Positions 44,032-54,581 of a DNA stretch of 64,000 nucleotides are shown in pieces. Below the pieces are notes generated by a model. The model ran no database searches and was not told where the DNA came from. It saw nothing but the letters and a program-made list of their open reading frames with translations. Each line of letters starts with the position of its first letter. Position 1 is the stretch's first letter. Position numbers and translations under genes: made by a program. The stretch comes from Chitinophaga pinensis (lineage in GTDB: Bacteria > Bacteroidota > Bacteroidia > UKL13-3), in contig CAMARW010000002.1 in NCBI GenBank assembly GCA_945860865.1, positions 1 to 64,000 on the forward strand, in the 5' to 3' direction.

Positions 44032-46065
44032 TTAACGAACAATATTCATTTTCTTAACCGCTGTTTTACCATTTACAGTTAATTCTACAAAGTATAAACC
44101 ATTAATTAATTGCTCACACTGAATAGTGTTGTTTAAGCTATTAATATCTTGCTTTAATACTTCTCTACCATTCATATCTAAAATACGAACAGCTGCATTG
44201 CTGCTAGAGCCTGTAAAATTTACTTCAAAACTAGTTGTAGCAGGATTTGGATAAACACTTAATCCTAACTCATCAATTTCTGCCACAGAAACACCACCAT
44301 TTGGTGCAGTTGAAGCAGATTGCCAAACTATTTTATCGTTATCATCTTGTAAAAATACTACAGCAAATAAATTACCAAATTCTTCTACAGAATGCTCAGT
44401 TGCTAAATTGATTAAGTTAGTGGCTTGAGCATCTGCTGGCAAACGATAGTTTCCAGCGAAAGTAAATGATTGGGTGTAAGGAACTGCTGTTCCTGCTGTT
44501 AAACTAATTGGTGCACCTGCAGCAGATGGCAACATCTTTTTAAATACATTAAAAAACTCAGTTTCACCGTTGTTTTTAATATTCTTGGTTGTTCTTGTTT
44601 CTAACACAGCAACACGTAATTTTAAATTAGTATTACTAAAAGGTTGTACAGGCGTAACATTACCAGAAACAGTAACTGTTTTTCCGCTTCTTACTAAGTT
44701 AGCAGAAATAGTTGCCAAAGAAGGGATAGCATTAGCACTGCTGAAATTTGCTGTTGTATAAGAATTAGAATTTGCACTAGCACCCCAAGTACTATTTCCA
44801 TCTACCGTTAACCAAGGAGCAAATCCAGCTCCATAATAACTAAATCTAGTTCCAACTTCTGCAGTATAATATGGATCACCAGAACCAGGGAAGTTAGTTT
44901 GATACTTAATTAAGTTCCATTTGGCTTTATTTTGATCAAGCACATTTTTTAAGTTGGTATTACCTGGCGCACAAGGAGGACAAGTAGATGAAGTAAAGAT
45001 TTCATGCAAAACCATTCTTGGCACAGTAGAATTTACTATTGTAAGCGTTCCTTTAGCATTGTTATTAGATGAATCTCCATCTGCACCTGCATTTGGGTTA
45101 CTTGCCCAAACATCAATATTAAAATCGCCAGGAGTACTAGAGCTGAAAGGGATATTATGCGTAAAATCATAGGTACCTGCACCACTACCTGCTACATTTA
45201 ATCCAGATAATAACATAGATTTTACATCTCCATTGATAGCATAATGTAATCTAAATGAGCTTAAGCTTTGTGAACCAAAATTTGTAATTTTACCTTTAAT
45301 ACTGATATTTTCATTCTTCTTTTCAAATTTTGGTAAATTTAAACTAGTAATTTCAATATCATTTTGTGGCTGAGGAGCTGGCCTAAATTTAAATACATTC
45401 ATATCTGCATAAGCATCATCAGCAGAAGGCGTAGACCATGCATAAGCAGGAGAACCTGGCACAGAGTAACCAACTGTTCCATCTTCATTGTTTACACCAA
45501 TAGTACCAACAATAGGCGAACCAATTTGATTTAATACTACATCAAATTGCTTACCTTCATATATCATGATGGCAGCAGACGCATAACTAGCAGCCAAATT
45601 GGTAACAGATAACCACTGAATTACATGTACACGATTTGGAGCGGTGCCATAAGTAAAAGAAACAACTTGATCTGGAACTCCACCACCTGATGCTAATTTG
45701 AAATCATACCAAAAAGCAAAAATGGCATTTTTAGGTGCATTGGCATTTGGAAGCGCCATTCCAGCACCTGTATTGATGGTTTCAGAAGTGTTAAAGGTCA
45801 TGAAACCATTATCACTCACTTTGTATGAAGTTACAGGCTTACCAAAGAAATTCCATGCAAATGGCAAGGTTTGATCTGCAGAAAAAACATTGTCCTTGGT
45901 AGGCTCAATTAATTTCACTGCATTGTTGCCAGTAGCTAAAGAAAACTTGTAATTGTAGTTAGCGTCTTTTACGCCTTTACTTTGCAGGGTGTAGTACCCT
46001 TGCGCTTGCACATTGCCCAATAATCCAAGAGCAATTGCAGTTAAAGTTAGTAGTTGTTTTTTCAT
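44032..46065 (-). CDS. T9SS-secreted protein with thioredoxin-like Omp28 domain
   Basis: This 677-residue protein has a signal peptide (MKKQLLTLTAIALGLLGNVQA), a beta-rich N-terminal half (about 22-350) that includes a CARDB-like segment (NDIEITSLNLPKFEKKNENI), and then an Omp28/thioredoxin-like domain (RMVLHEIFTSSTCPPCAPGN) with a CPPC pair. The C-terminal type A T9SS sorting domain (LGLSVYPNPATTSFEVNF to TAVKKMNIVR) sends it to the cell surface. Probably an extracellular redox or adhesion protein. Monocistronic. Confidence 0.87.
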   Translation of the reverse strand: MKKQLLTLTAIALGLLGNVQAQGYYTLQSKGVKDANYNYKFSLATGNNAVKLIEPTKDNVFSADQTLPFAWNFFGKPVTSYKVSDNGFMTFNTSETINTGAGMALPNANAPKNAIFAFWYDFKLASGGGVPDQVVSFTYGTAPNRVHVIQWLSVTNLAASYASAAIMIYEGKQFDVVLNQIGSPIVGTIGVNNEDGTVGYSVPGSPAYAWSTPSADDAYADMNVFKFRPAPQPQNDIEITSLNLPKFEKKNENISIKGKITNFGSQSLSSFRLHYAINGDVKSMLLSGLNVAGSGAGTYDFTHNIPFSSSTPGDFNIDVWASNPNAGADGDSSNNNAKGTLTIVNSTVPRMVLHEIFTSSTCPPCAPGNTNLKNVLDQNKAKWNLIKYQTNFPGSGDPYYTAEVGTRFSYYGAGFAPWLTVDGNSTWGASANSNSYTTANFSSANAIPSLATISANLVRSGKTVTVSGNVTPVQPFSNTNLKLRVAVLETRTTKNIKNNGETEFFNVFKKMLPSAAGAPISLTAGTAVPYTQSFTFAGNYRLPADAQATNLINLATEHSVEEFGNLFAVVFLQDDNDKIVWQSASTAPNGGVSVAEIDELGLSVYPNPATTSFEVNFTGSSSNAAVRILDMNGREVLKQDINSLNNTIQCEQLINGLYFVELTVNGKTAVKKMNIVR

Positions 46066-46206
46066 ATTAGTTTTTTGATTTAAGTTTAAACTTTAGTGAA
46101 TATCATTAAAATGTTAAATCATTTGCAAGCTGAGAAAAAAAAAGGAAGATTCAAAACAAAAAAAACAATTAAAAAAATACTTTAAATTTGTTAAAGCAAA
46201 ACATCC

Positions 46207-46578
46207 ATGAACAAAACCATTTTAGTTGTACTTATTTTATGTTTTGGTTCGGCCAAAAACTTTGCACAAAAACTTGGAGAGCATGATATAACTAAGCCTT
46301 ACGCAGAAATTGAATATAGCAATGGCGATGTTTTGCAAATAAAAAAAGCTCCCCAACATGTTGGCAAAGTGCAAGGAACCATTGGGGCAGATTATACGTC
46401 TTCAGAAATTTTTGCCCTACCCACCCGAAGCATCAATAAAATTTCGGGCTTAACCATGGGTGTTAATTTTTATGGCGGACAAGACCCTGTATTTAAAGGC
46501 ACAACGGGAGGCACCGCCTATTTTGTAGACGGCATTCGGGTGCGCAGTGCCTTAGGCATCGCAGGATTTATCTATTAA
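46207..46578 (+). CDS. Small exported protein resembling a TonB-receptor plug
   Basis: This 123-residue protein has a signal peptide (MNKTILVVLILCFGSAKNFA). The mature part contains FALPTRSINKISGLTMGVNF and GGTAYFVDGIRVRSAL, matching the plug domain of SusC/RagA-type TonB-dependent receptors, but there is no barrel and no C-terminal sorting domain. It could be a stand-alone plug-like protein or a relic of a receptor. It runs 11 bases into the 3' end of aspA on the other strand. Confidence 0.72.
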   Translation: MNKTILVVLILCFGSAKNFAQKLGEHDITKPYAEIEYSNGDVLQIKKAPQHVGKVQGTIGADYTSSEIFALPTRSINKISGLTMGVNFYGGQDPVFKGTTGGTAYFVDGIRVRSALGIAGFIY

Positions 46579-47977
46579 TAAACTTGGGGTGAATGAGGTT
46601 TTCTACTGAGAAAATTTGCTCCCACTTTTCTTGGCTTATGAGTTTTTGCTCTATTACTACAATTTGATGAATAGTTTTACCAGTTTTTAAAGCTTCGCCG
46701 GCAATACCCGCGCATATTTCATAACCAAAAATAGGATTGAGCTGCGTAACAATGCCAATACTATTCATAACCATAGCCGCGCAATGGTCTTTATTGGCGG
46801 TTATGCCCAACACACATTTATCTATTAAGGATATAATGGCGTTACCCAAATATTCAAACGAAGTAAACATCGCAAATGCAATGATGGGTTCCATCACATT
46901 TAACTGCAATTGCCCAGCCTCGGCAGCCATGGTAACAGTTAAATCTTGACCAATTACATAATAACAACTTTGATTTACCACCTCTGGAATTACAGGGTTA
47001 ACCTTGCCCGGCATAATAGAACTACCGGGCTGGCGTGGCGGTAAATTTATCTCGTTAAAACCTGTGCGTGGTCCGCTGCTAAGCAAGCGTAAATCGTTAC
47101 AAATTTTAGAAATCTTTACTGCATTTCTTTTAAGCGTTCCCATTATTTGCATATAGGCACCTGTATCGCCAGTGGCTTCAATTAAATCTGGGGCCAATGT
47201 AACCTCAATACCGCTTTCTTTGGCCAAATATGCTACACACAACTCAGGATAAGCCTCGGGAGCATTTACGCGTGTGCCTATGGCCGTAGCACCCATGTTT
47301 ACTTCTAAGATTAATTTCTGTGCTTCTTGCAACCTTGTAATATCTTCGCTAATGGTGGTGGCAAAGGCATGAAATTCTTGACCTAATGTCATGGGAACAG
47401 CATCTTGCAACTGCGTTCTACCCATTTTTAACACCTCATTAAACTCAAGGCCTTTTTTACGGAATGCGTCTTCTAGGTCTTGTAATATCTTGAGATAGTC
47501 GGTCATTTTCATATACAATGCTAACCTAAAAGCGGTAGGGTAAGCATCATTGGTAGATTGCGAACAATTTACATGGTTATTGGGGTGAAGAAAATCATAA
47601 TCGCCTTTCTTTTTACCCATAAACTCTAGGCCTAAATTGGCAATTACCTCGTTGGCATTCATATTACAAGAAGTGCCTGCACCACCTTGAATTAAATCGC
47701 TTACAAATTGATCTTGGTATTTACCGGCAATTAACTCATCGCAACCAAAGCAGATGGCTTCGGTAATTTCGGGTGTTAAAACCCCACAATCTCTATTGGC
47801 TAAAGCAGCGGCTTTTTTCACATACCCTAAGGCTTTAATAAACCTTTGTTCGCGCGAAATGGGAATACCAGTTATATTAAAATTTTCTTTTGCCCTATAC
47901 GTTTGGATGCCATAATATAAATGGTCTGGAATATCCAATTCGCCCAAGAAATCATGCTCTTTTCTAGTTGCTGTCAT
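46568..47977 (-). CDS. aspA: Aspartate ammonia-lyase
   Basis: This 469-residue enzyme of the fumarase/aspartase superfamily reversibly splits aspartate into fumarate and ammonia. Seen: GGAGTSCNMNANEVIAN, HPNNHVNCSQSTNDAYPTA, MGRTQLQDAVPMTLGQEF and the catalytic-loop signature GSSIMPGKVNPVIPEVVNQ. Length and motifs fit aspartase rather than fumarase, as the Thr/Ser of the substrate loop follows the aspartase pattern; some ambiguity remains. It stands alone, with a terminator of the next gene upstream. Confidence 0.9.
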   Translation of the reverse strand: MTATRKEHDFLGELDIPDHLYYGIQTYRAKENFNITGIPISREQRFIKALGYVKKAAALANRDCGVLTPEITEAICFGCDELIAGKYQDQFVSDLIQGGAGTSCNMNANEVIANLGLEFMGKKKGDYDFLHPNNHVNCSQSTNDAYPTAFRLALYMKMTDYLKILQDLEDAFRKKGLEFNEVLKMGRTQLQDAVPMTLGQEFHAFATTISEDITRLQEAQKLILEVNMGATAIGTRVNAPEAYPELCVAYLAKESGIEVTLAPDLIEATGDTGAYMQIMGTLKRNAVKISKICNDLRLLSSGPRTGFNEINLPPRQPGSSIMPGKVNPVIPEVVNQSCYYVIGQDLTVTMAAEAGQLQLNVMEPIIAFAMFTSFEYLGNAIISLIDKCVLGITANKDHCAAMVMNSIGIVTQLNPIFGYEICAGIAGEALKTGKTIHQIVVIEQKLISQEKWEQIFSVENLIHPKFINR

Positions 47978-48038
47978 GCTTTTTAAAATTTCTCAATGAT
48001 AGTAATTTTTAATAATAGTTATGGAAATATACCAAATA

Positions 48039-48075
48039 AAAAAGGCCGTGCTTGCAAAACAAGAACGGCCTTTAA
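48039..48075 (-). terminator. Terminator of the second lpd gene
   Basis: AAAGGCCGT and ACGGCCTTT plus CTTG/CAAG make a long stem with one mismatch and a five-base loop, flanked by an A run that gives Ts on the minus strand. It lies 20 bases after the lpd stop codon. Confidence 0.82.
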
Positions 48076-48093
48076 ATTCAATATTAATTAAAA

Positions 48094-49488
48094 CTACATA
48101 TGCAAAGCTCTATTAGCTGTGGCGGCCAATGCAGCCTCTTTTACCGCTTCGGCATAAGTTGGGTGAGCATGACTCATACGTGCAATATCTTCGGCACTGG
48201 CTCTAAACTCCATGGCAACCACTGCTTCGGCAATTAAATCTGCCACACGCGGACCAATCATGTGAACGCCTAAAACCTCATCGGTTGTTTCATCGGCTAA
48301 AATTTTAACCAAACCATCAATATCCATGCTGGCACGAGCTCTGCCTAAGGCACGCATAGGGAAAGAACCCACTTTATATTTAGTTCCTGCTTTCTTTAAC
48401 TCTTCCTCTGTAGCACCTACACCTGCCACCTCTGGCCAAGTATAAACCACGCCCGGAATTAAATTATAATTGATATGCGGTTTTTGTCCAGCTATTACCT
48501 CTGCCACAAAAACGCCTTCCTCTTCTGCTTTGTGGGCCAACATAGCACCTTTTACTACATCACCAACTGCGTATATTCCTTTTACATTGGTTTCTAAATG
48601 CGCATCCGTTTCTATTCTACCACGCTCATCCATTTTTACTCCTGCAGCTTCTAGGTTCAAACCGTTGGTAAATGGTTTTCTGCCCACACTAACTAAACAA
48701 TAATCGCCTGTAAAACATACTTCTTCCCCTTTGTCGTTTTCAGCGGTAACGGTAACCTCTTCACCTGCATTGGTAGCAGATTTTACCTTGTGGTTGAAAT
48801 AGAAAGTAAAGCCCAACTTTCTTAAACTGCGTTGCAATTCTTTACCAAGTGTAGCATCCATAGTTGGGATAATAGTATGGGTATATTCTACCACCGAAAC
48901 TTTGGCCCCCAAACGGGCGTATACTGAACCTAATTCTAAACCAATTACCCCACCACCAATAATGATTAAATGCTTCGGAATTTCCTTCATATCTAAGGCC
49001 TCCGTTGAAGTAATAATTCTGGTTTTATCTATAGCAATACCCGGCAATGTGCTTGGTTTTGAACCGGTAGCTATAATTACCTTATCAGTTTCTATTTGCT
49101 GTTCGGTTTCACCACTAATTAAAATGGTATTTTTATTTACGAACGAACCTAACCCTTTGTAAACATCAATTTTATTTTTCTTCATTAGAAAGTCGATGCC
49201 CTCACAGGTAACCTTTACCACGCCATTTTTGCGCTCAATCATTTGGGCCAAATTAACCTCTAAATTACTTAGCTCAATACCATGCGTTTTAAAATTATGG
49301 GATGCATTATGGTAGTGTTCAGAACTGTCTAAAAGCGCTTTGGAAGGTATACATCCTACATTTAAACAGGTGCCACCCAAAGTGTTGTACTTTTCTATAA
49401 GGGCAGTTTTAAAACCCAATTGGGCACAACGAATGGCGGCCACATAACCGCCAGGACCAGAACCAATGATTGTTACATCGTATTTCAT
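48094..49488 (-). CDS. lpd: Dihydrolipoamide dehydrogenase (second copy)
   Basis: This 464-residue FAD enzyme resembles the mitochondrial/2-oxoglutarate-dehydrogenase type E3. Seen: GSGPGG (9-14), the redox disulfide Cys41-Cys46 in GGTCLNVGCIPSKAL, NAD motif IGGGVIGLELGSVY, and the His-Glu dyad in SHAHPTYAEAVKEAA. It is on the same strand as odhB, with a glycosyltransferase gene on the other strand in between, so both may serve the 2-oxoglutarate dehydrogenase complex. I start at ATG 49488; ATG 49509 adds seven non-homologous residues. Confidence 0.94.
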   Translation of the reverse strand: MKYDVTIIGSGPGGYVAAIRCAQLGFKTALIEKYNTLGGTCLNVGCIPSKALLDSSEHYHNASHNFKTHGIELSNLEVNLAQMIERKNGVVKVTCEGIDFLMKKNKIDVYKGLGSFVNKNTILISGETEQQIETDKVIIATGSKPSTLPGIAIDKTRIITSTEALDMKEIPKHLIIIGGGVIGLELGSVYARLGAKVSVVEYTHTIIPTMDATLGKELQRSLRKLGFTFYFNHKVKSATNAGEEVTVTAENDKGEEVCFTGDYCLVSVGRKPFTNGLNLEAAGVKMDERGRIETDAHLETNVKGIYAVGDVVKGAMLAHKAEEEGVFVAEVIAGQKPHINYNLIPGVVYTWPEVAGVGATEEELKKAGTKYKVGSFPMRALGRARASMDIDGLVKILADETTDEVLGVHMIGPRVADLIAEAVVAMEFRASAEDIARMSHAHPTYAEAVKEAALAATANRALHM

Positions 49489-49597
49489 AATAGAAAAAAA
49501 TTTATGCAAATGTAACTCGAAACAGAGGAAATGAAAAAGTTTGAGGTCAATATTACAAAGATTTCTTTAATAATTGCCTTTAACCTAAACTTGTAGC

Positions 49598-50350
49598 ATG
49601 AAGATTTTACCTATTTCTGTAGTAATTATATCAAAAAATGAGGAGGCAAATATTGCACGGGCTATACAATCTGTGCTTCCTGTTTGCAATGATGTAATTG
49701 TGGTAGATAGCGGTAGCACAGATAAAACTATTGCCATTGCCAAAGAACTAGGTGCACAAATTATTGAACATCCTTGGCAAGGATATTCGAAGCAAAAGAA
49801 CATAGGTAACGCTGCCACAAAACATGCTTATATATTTAGCATTGATGCCGATGAGGCATTCTCACCTGAATTGCGTGAAGAATTAATTGCACTTTTTGGT
49901 TTAGGCCAACTAAAAACGATGTACCGCGTTAATTTAATAAACCATTACTGTGGTAAACCCATAAAAAACGGTGCTTGGTACCCCGATTGGCATTATAGAT
50001 TATTTGATAAAACCCAATTGCATTGGAAAGAAAACGATGATGTACACGAAGGTTTAAGTTATGATAAACAAACAAGTAGGGGAAATTTTAAGGAACATTT
50101 GTTTCATTTTACCACCCAAACCGACGCGTATTACCTGCAAAAAATGGAACAATATGCGCAGCTTTTTGCCAGTAAAATGAGGCCTAAAAACAAAAAAGGA
50201 GGACTACTCAAAGCATTGAGCAGCGCCGCCTTTCGGTTTGTAAGGGAATATATTTTTCAAAGGGGTTTTTTAGATGGCCAGGCTGGATTAAAAATTGCCA
50301 AGGCGCACTTTATTTATACCTATAAAAAATACATGTATTTGGGTTTATAA
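49598..50350 (+). CDS. Family 2 glycosyltransferase (WaaE/KdtX-like)
   Basis: This 250-residue GT-A enzyme transfers a sugar from an activated donor, probably in LPS core or O-antigen assembly. Seen: the N-terminal [30 protein letters not shown], metal-binding DAD in [10 protein letters not shown], and the WaaE-like [14 protein letters not shown] and EDVHEG-like DDVHEGL. The C-terminal helix carries [20 protein letters not shown]. It is a single gene between two minus-strand genes; its last bases overlap odhB's end. Confidence 0.9.
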   Translation: MKILPISVVIISKNEEANIARAIQSVLPVCNDVIVVDSGSTDKTIAIAKELGAQIIEHPWQGYSKQKNIGNAATKHAYIFSIDADEAFSPELREELIALFGLGQLKTMYRVNLINHYCGKPIKNGAWYPDWHYRLFDKTQLHWKENDDVHEGLSYDKQTSRGNFKEHLFHFTTQTDAYYLQKMEQYAQLFASKMRPKNKKGGLLKALSSAAFRFVREYIFQRGFLDGQAGLKIAKAHFIYTYKKYMYLGL

Positions 50351-51565
50351 TCCTAGTAACAATTTATTGGGATCTGCTCCCTGCGTTAATAGCAAAGTTG
50401 GGTTTTCTAGGCATTGTTTAACTTTTACCAAGAAACCAACCGACTCTCTGCCATCTATTATTCTGTGGTCGTAACTTAATGCCACGTACATAATTGGGCG
50501 AATTACAATTTGCCCGTTTTGCACCACAGCGCGCTCAACAATATTGTGCATACCTAAAATAGCAGATTGCGGCGGATTAATAATTGGCGTGCTAAGCATA
50601 GAACCAAAAACACCACCATTGGTGATGGTAAAAGTCCCACCGGTCATCTCCTCTAAGCTCAATTTATTATCACGGGCTTTGCCGGCCAAACGCATCACTT
50701 CGGCTTCAATTTGGGCTAAGTTCATGCTTTCTGCGTTTCTAATAACAGGCACTACCAAACCTTTTGGTGCACTTACAGCAATAGAAACATCGCAGTAATC
50801 GTGGTAAATAATTTCTTCGCCATTGAGGTAAGCATTTACCGCAGGAAACTGCTGTAATGCCACACAAACCGCTTTGGTAAAGAAACTCATAAATCCTAAA
50901 TTTACGCCATGCGTTTCTTTGAATTGATTTTTAAACTGATTGCGTAAATCCATGATTGGCTTCATATCTACTTCGTTAAAAGTAGTTAACATGGCTGTTT
51001 CATTTTTAGCTGCCAACAAACGCTTCGAAACCGTTTTGCGCAGGGAAGTCATTTTTTCCACCCTATCATTGCGCAATTTTTGCTCGTTTTGGGTAGTTTT
51101 AAGTTCTGCTTTTAAAGCATCACTTTTTAAAATACGTCCATCTTTGCCTGAACCAATAACTTGTTTTGAATCAATCCCTTTTTCTGCTAGGATCTTTTGC
51201 GCGGCTGGTCCAGCGCTGCCGGTAGCATAATTATTATTGGCAGGCGCCTCTGCAACTTTAGCAGGAGCAGCTTCTTCTTTTTTAGGAGCTGCAGCTTTCA
51301 CCTCTGGCTGAGCCGAGCCTTCGGGACGAGGTGCTTCTGTATTAAGTTCGGCAATTAAATCGCCCACTTTAATGGTATCGCCTTCTGCTCCATGGGTAGT
51401 AAGCAAACCGGCAGCTTCTGCGTTGAGTTCAAAGGTAGCCTTATCACTTTCTAGTTCGCAAAGCAACTCATCCATTTCAACATAATCGCCAGTTTTTTTA
51501 TTCCAGCGGGCTATGGTTACTTCACTAATTGATTCTCCAACAGTGGGAACATTTATTTTAAGCAT
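50345..51565 (-). CDS. odhB: 2-oxoglutarate dehydrogenase E2 (dihydrolipoyl succinyltransferase)
   Basis: This 406-residue E2 has one N-terminal lipoyl domain (lipoyl-lysine 42 in [11 protein letters not shown]), an Ala/Pro/Glu-rich linker, a small E1/E3-binding domain (about 122-152, [20 protein letters not shown]), and a catalytic domain ending [11 protein letters not shown] (His367, Asp371). VGESISE and the single lipoyl domain favour the succinyl over the acetyl transferase. Unusually no E1 (sucA/odhA) gene is next to it; upstream is a 97-residue ORF of unknown function. Confidence 0.93.
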   Translation of the reverse strand: MLKINVPTVGESISEVTIARWNKKTGDYVEMDELLCELESDKATFELNAEAAGLLTTHGAEGDTIKVGDLIAELNTEAPRPEGSAQPEVKAAAPKKEEAAPAKVAEAPANNNYATGSAGPAAQKILAEKGIDSKQVIGSGKDGRILKSDALKAELKTTQNEQKLRNDRVEKMTSLRKTVSKRLLAAKNETAMLTTFNEVDMKPIMDLRNQFKNQFKETHGVNLGFMSFFTKAVCVALQQFPAVNAYLNGEEIIYHDYCDVSIAVSAPKGLVVPVIRNAESMNLAQIEAEVMRLAGKARDNKLSLEEMTGGTFTITNGGVFGSMLSTPIINPPQSAILGMHNIVERAVVQNGQIVIRPIMYVALSYDHRIIDGRESVGFLVKVKQCLENPTLLLTQGADPNKLLLGL

Positions 51566-51780
51566 AGTTTAAAGCATAAATTTAAATGCAAATTAAGCTA
51601 ATAAGGAAAGATTATTCAAGTAATTACAAGAAATGCGCATAAATTTAATTTGCTTTACGAAAACTTTGCGTCGTTATTTATCCATTAGTCGGTTGAATTT
51701 ACCCATTAAATAAATAAAAAAAACATTATTTTTCTCATTACCAAATCAACTGGGTGTAACAATCAATTATGGCAATTTAC

Positions 51781-52074
51781 CTATTTAAATTGCAAACGCG
51801 TGAGGGCTTTTTGTTCCACCCGTTTGTATATTAAATGGGCCAGTTGAGGCGCAATTAGCTTGGCATCGGATGCGCTAAACAAGGCTTTTACCTTGCTTTC
51901 GTCTACATCAATTCGGTATAAAATATTCCACAATTTCTCTAAATCATGCAATAAAAGCTGAACCAAAACTTCTGCCAATGCGGCTTTTATTTGCTCCTCT
52001 GAAAAGGCCACATGAATCTCAAAATCTTTCCGAATTAACTCGTGTGTTACCTGTAAAAGTGCTTGATTCATCAT
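51781..52074 (-). CDS. Conserved-looking small helical protein, unknown
   Basis: This 97-residue, mostly helical soluble protein begins MMNQALLQVTHELIRKDFEI and ends RVEQKALTRLQFK. It has no signal peptide, metal site or membrane helix. The pattern of hydrophobics is regular, as in a real coding gene, and codon use resembles its neighbours. I do not recognise the family. The start may be either of two adjacent ATGs. It is upstream of odhB on the same strand but separated by about 215 bases in which I see no gene. Confidence 0.65.
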   Translation of the reverse strand: MMNQALLQVTHELIRKDFEIHVAFSEEQIKAALAEVLVQLLLHDLEKLWNILYRIDVDESKVKALFSASDAKLIAPQLAHLIYKRVEQKALTRLQFK

Positions 52075-52242
52075 ACAAAGTAAGGGAAAAGATATTGTTC
52101 ATCATTAATTCTTGTGTTTTATTAGAACAATTATTCAAAAATCAGAAAGAATCAATTATTTTGCAGCAATTTTAGTAAGCAGTTTTTGGTTCAACCCAAA
52201 AGACTTGCTGAAAAAGGGTTTTTAATATAAAAAACATAAAAT

Positions 52243-54510
52243 ATGGTATTTGATTTAGAAATGATTAAAGCGGTATACAGCCGCATGGGCGAGCGTATTG
52301 AAGCTGCCAGAAAAGTGGTAAATAAACCGCTTACTTTATCTGAAAAAATTCTATACAGCCACCTTACTGAAGGCAATGCTTCGCAAGCATACGAAAGAGG
52401 CAACAGCTACGTAGATTTTGGTCCGGATAGGGTGGCGATGCAAGACGCAACTGCACAAATGGCATTGCTCCAATTTATGCAAGCAGGCAGACCCAAAGTG
52501 GCCGTTCCTTCTACTGTTCATTGCGACCATTTAATTACAGCTAAAGTGGGTGCCGAGCAAGATTTAGCCTATGCTAATAAAGAAAGTAAAGAAGTTTATG
52601 ATTTCTTGGCATCTGTTTCTAATAAATATGGTATTGGTTTCTGGAAACCAGGTGCAGGTATTATTCACCAAGTGGTTCTAGAAAATTATGCATTCCCTGG
52701 TGGTATGATGATTGGTACCGACTCTCACACCGTAAACGCTGGTGGTTTGGGTATGTTAGCCATTGGTGTGGGTGGTGCAGATGCTTGTGATGTAATGGCA
52801 AGCCTTCCTTGGGAACTTAAATTTCCAAAGCTAATTGGCGTAAAATTAACAGGTAAGTTAAACGGATGGACCGCCCCTAAAGACGTTATTTTAAAAGTAG
52901 CAGGTATCCTTACCGTAAAAGGTGGAACAGGTGCTATTGTTGAATATTTTGGAGATGGTGCCACCAGCATGAGCTGCACCGGAAAAGGAACTATCTGTAA
53001 CATGGGCGCCGAAATTGGCGCTACCACTTCTACTTTTGGTTACGATGAAAGTATGGAAAGATACTTGCGCGCAACCGGAAGAAACGAAGTAGCTGATTTA
53101 GCCAACGGCATTAAAGCACATTTAACCGGCGACCCAGAAGTATATGCCAACCCAACAGCTTACTTTGACCAAGTAATTGAGATAAACCTAGACGAGTTAA
53201 CCCCGCATCTGAACGGTCCGTTTACACCAGATTTAGCCACACCAGTTTCTGAAATGAAAGACGCTGCTGCTAAAAATGGTTGGCCTTTAAAAGTAGAATG
53301 GGGATTAATTGGCTCGTGTACTAACTCATCGTATGAAGATTTATCGAGAGCTGCGTCCATTGCCCGCCAGGCTATTGAGAAAGGCTTAAGTACCAAAGCA
53401 GAATTTGGTATTAACCCAGGCTCTGAACAAGTAAGATTTACCGCCGATAGAGATGGTTTATTAAAAACCTTTACCGATTTAAATGCAAGTATTTTTACCA
53501 ACGCTTGCGGACCATGCATTGGAATGTGGGATAGAGTGGGTGCAGAAAAAGCAGAGAAAAACACCATCGTACATTCGTTTAACAGAAATTTTGCTAAACG
53601 CGCAGATGGCAATCCAAATACCTATGCGTTTGTTGCCTCACCAGAAATGGTTGCAGCCATTGCCATTGCCGGAGATTTATCTTTTAACCCTATCACAGAT
53701 ACTTTAATAAACAACAAGGGAGAAGCAGTTAAATTAGATGCTCCTGTGGGCGACGAATTGCCTACAAAAGGCTTTGCTGTGGAGGATGCTGGCTATCTGA
53801 AACCGGCAGCCGATGGCTCACAGGTTAATGTAGCCGTATCGCCAACTTCGGATAGATTGCAATTATTAGACCCTTTTACTGCCTGGGAAGGAACAGATTT
53901 AAAAGGATTAAAACTCTTAATTAAGGCTAAAGGCAAATGTACTACCGACCATATTTCTATGGCCGGACCATGGTTAAAGTACCGCGGACATTTGGATAAT
54001 ATTTCGAACAATATGTTGATTGGTGCTGTAAATTTCTTTAATGAGAAAACAGACAGTGTAAAGAATCAATTAACTGGCGAATACCAATCGGTGCCAAAAG
54101 TACAACGTGCCTACAAAGCACAAGGTATTGGTTCTATTGTAGTAGGAGATGAAAACTATGGTGAGGGTTCTTCTAGAGAGCATGCAGCCATGGAGCCACG
54201 CCACTTAGGTGTGCGTGCTGTTTTGGTAAAATCTTTCGCTAGAATTCACGAAACAAACCTTAAAAAGCAAGGCATGTTAGGGTTAACATTTGCTGATAAA
54301 AATGATTACGAGAAATTTTTAGAAGATGATGTTATAGATATTATTGGCTTAACAGATTTTACGCCAGGCAAACCATTAACGTTGCAGCTTACTCACAAAG
54401 ATGGTAGCACAGAAAGCATAAGCGTTAACCATACTTATAATGCCCAACAAATAGAATGGTTTAAAGCGGGTGGTGCTTTAAATATTATTCGCAAGCAAGT
54501 TGCAGGGTAA
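52243..54510 (+). CDS. acn: Aconitate hydratase (mitochondrial type)
   Basis: This 755-residue [4Fe-4S] enzyme interconverts citrate and isocitrate in the TCA cycle. Seen: the cluster cysteines in [11 protein letters not shown] and ACGPCIGMW, the substrate region [20 protein letters not shown], and the swivel domain [20 protein letters not shown]. Length and motifs match mitochondrial aconitase rather than AcnA/IRP (about 890) or AcnB (about 865). Monocistronic, ending at a strong terminator facing the subtilase gene. Confidence 0.95.
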   Translation: MVFDLEMIKAVYSRMGERIEAARKVVNKPLTLSEKILYSHLTEGNASQAYERGNSYVDFGPDRVAMQDATAQMALLQFMQAGRPKVAVPSTVHCDHLITAKVGAEQDLAYANKESKEVYDFLASVSNKYGIGFWKPGAGIIHQVVLENYAFPGGMMIGTDSHTVNAGGLGMLAIGVGGADACDVMASLPWELKFPKLIGVKLTGKLNGWTAPKDVILKVAGILTVKGGTGAIVEYFGDGATSMSCTGKGTICNMGAEIGATTSTFGYDESMERYLRATGRNEVADLANGIKAHLTGDPEVYANPTAYFDQVIEINLDELTPHLNGPFTPDLATPVSEMKDAAAKNGWPLKVEWGLIGSCTNSSYEDLSRAASIARQAIEKGLSTKAEFGINPGSEQVRFTADRDGLLKTFTDLNASIFTNACGPCIGMWDRVGAEKAEKNTIVHSFNRNFAKRADGNPNTYAFVASPEMVAAIAIAGDLSFNPITDTLINNKGEAVKLDAPVGDELPTKGFAVEDAGYLKPAADGSQVNVAVSPTSDRLQLLDPFTAWEGTDLKGLKLLIKAKGKCTTDHISMAGPWLKYRGHLDNISNNMLIGAVNFFNEKTDSVKNQLTGEYQSVPKVQRAYKAQGIGSIVVGDENYGEGSSREHAAMEPRHLGVRAVLVKSFARIHETNLKKQGMLGLTFADKNDYEKFLEDDVIDIIGLTDFTPGKPLTLQLTHKDGSTESISVNHTYNAQQIEWFKAGGALNIIRKQVAG

Positions 54511-54523
54511 TTTATTTTAAACA

Positions 54524-54560
54524 AAAAAAGCCCCGTACCAAATTGGTGCGGGGCTTTTTT
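54524..54560. terminator. Bidirectional terminator after acn
   Basis: GCCCCG and CGGGGC stem with an inner ACCAA/TTGGT extension, A7 to the left and T6 to the right. Serves acn and the converging subtilase gene. Confidence 0.9.
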
Positions 54561-54581
54561 ATTGAGCAATGCTCAATGTTT

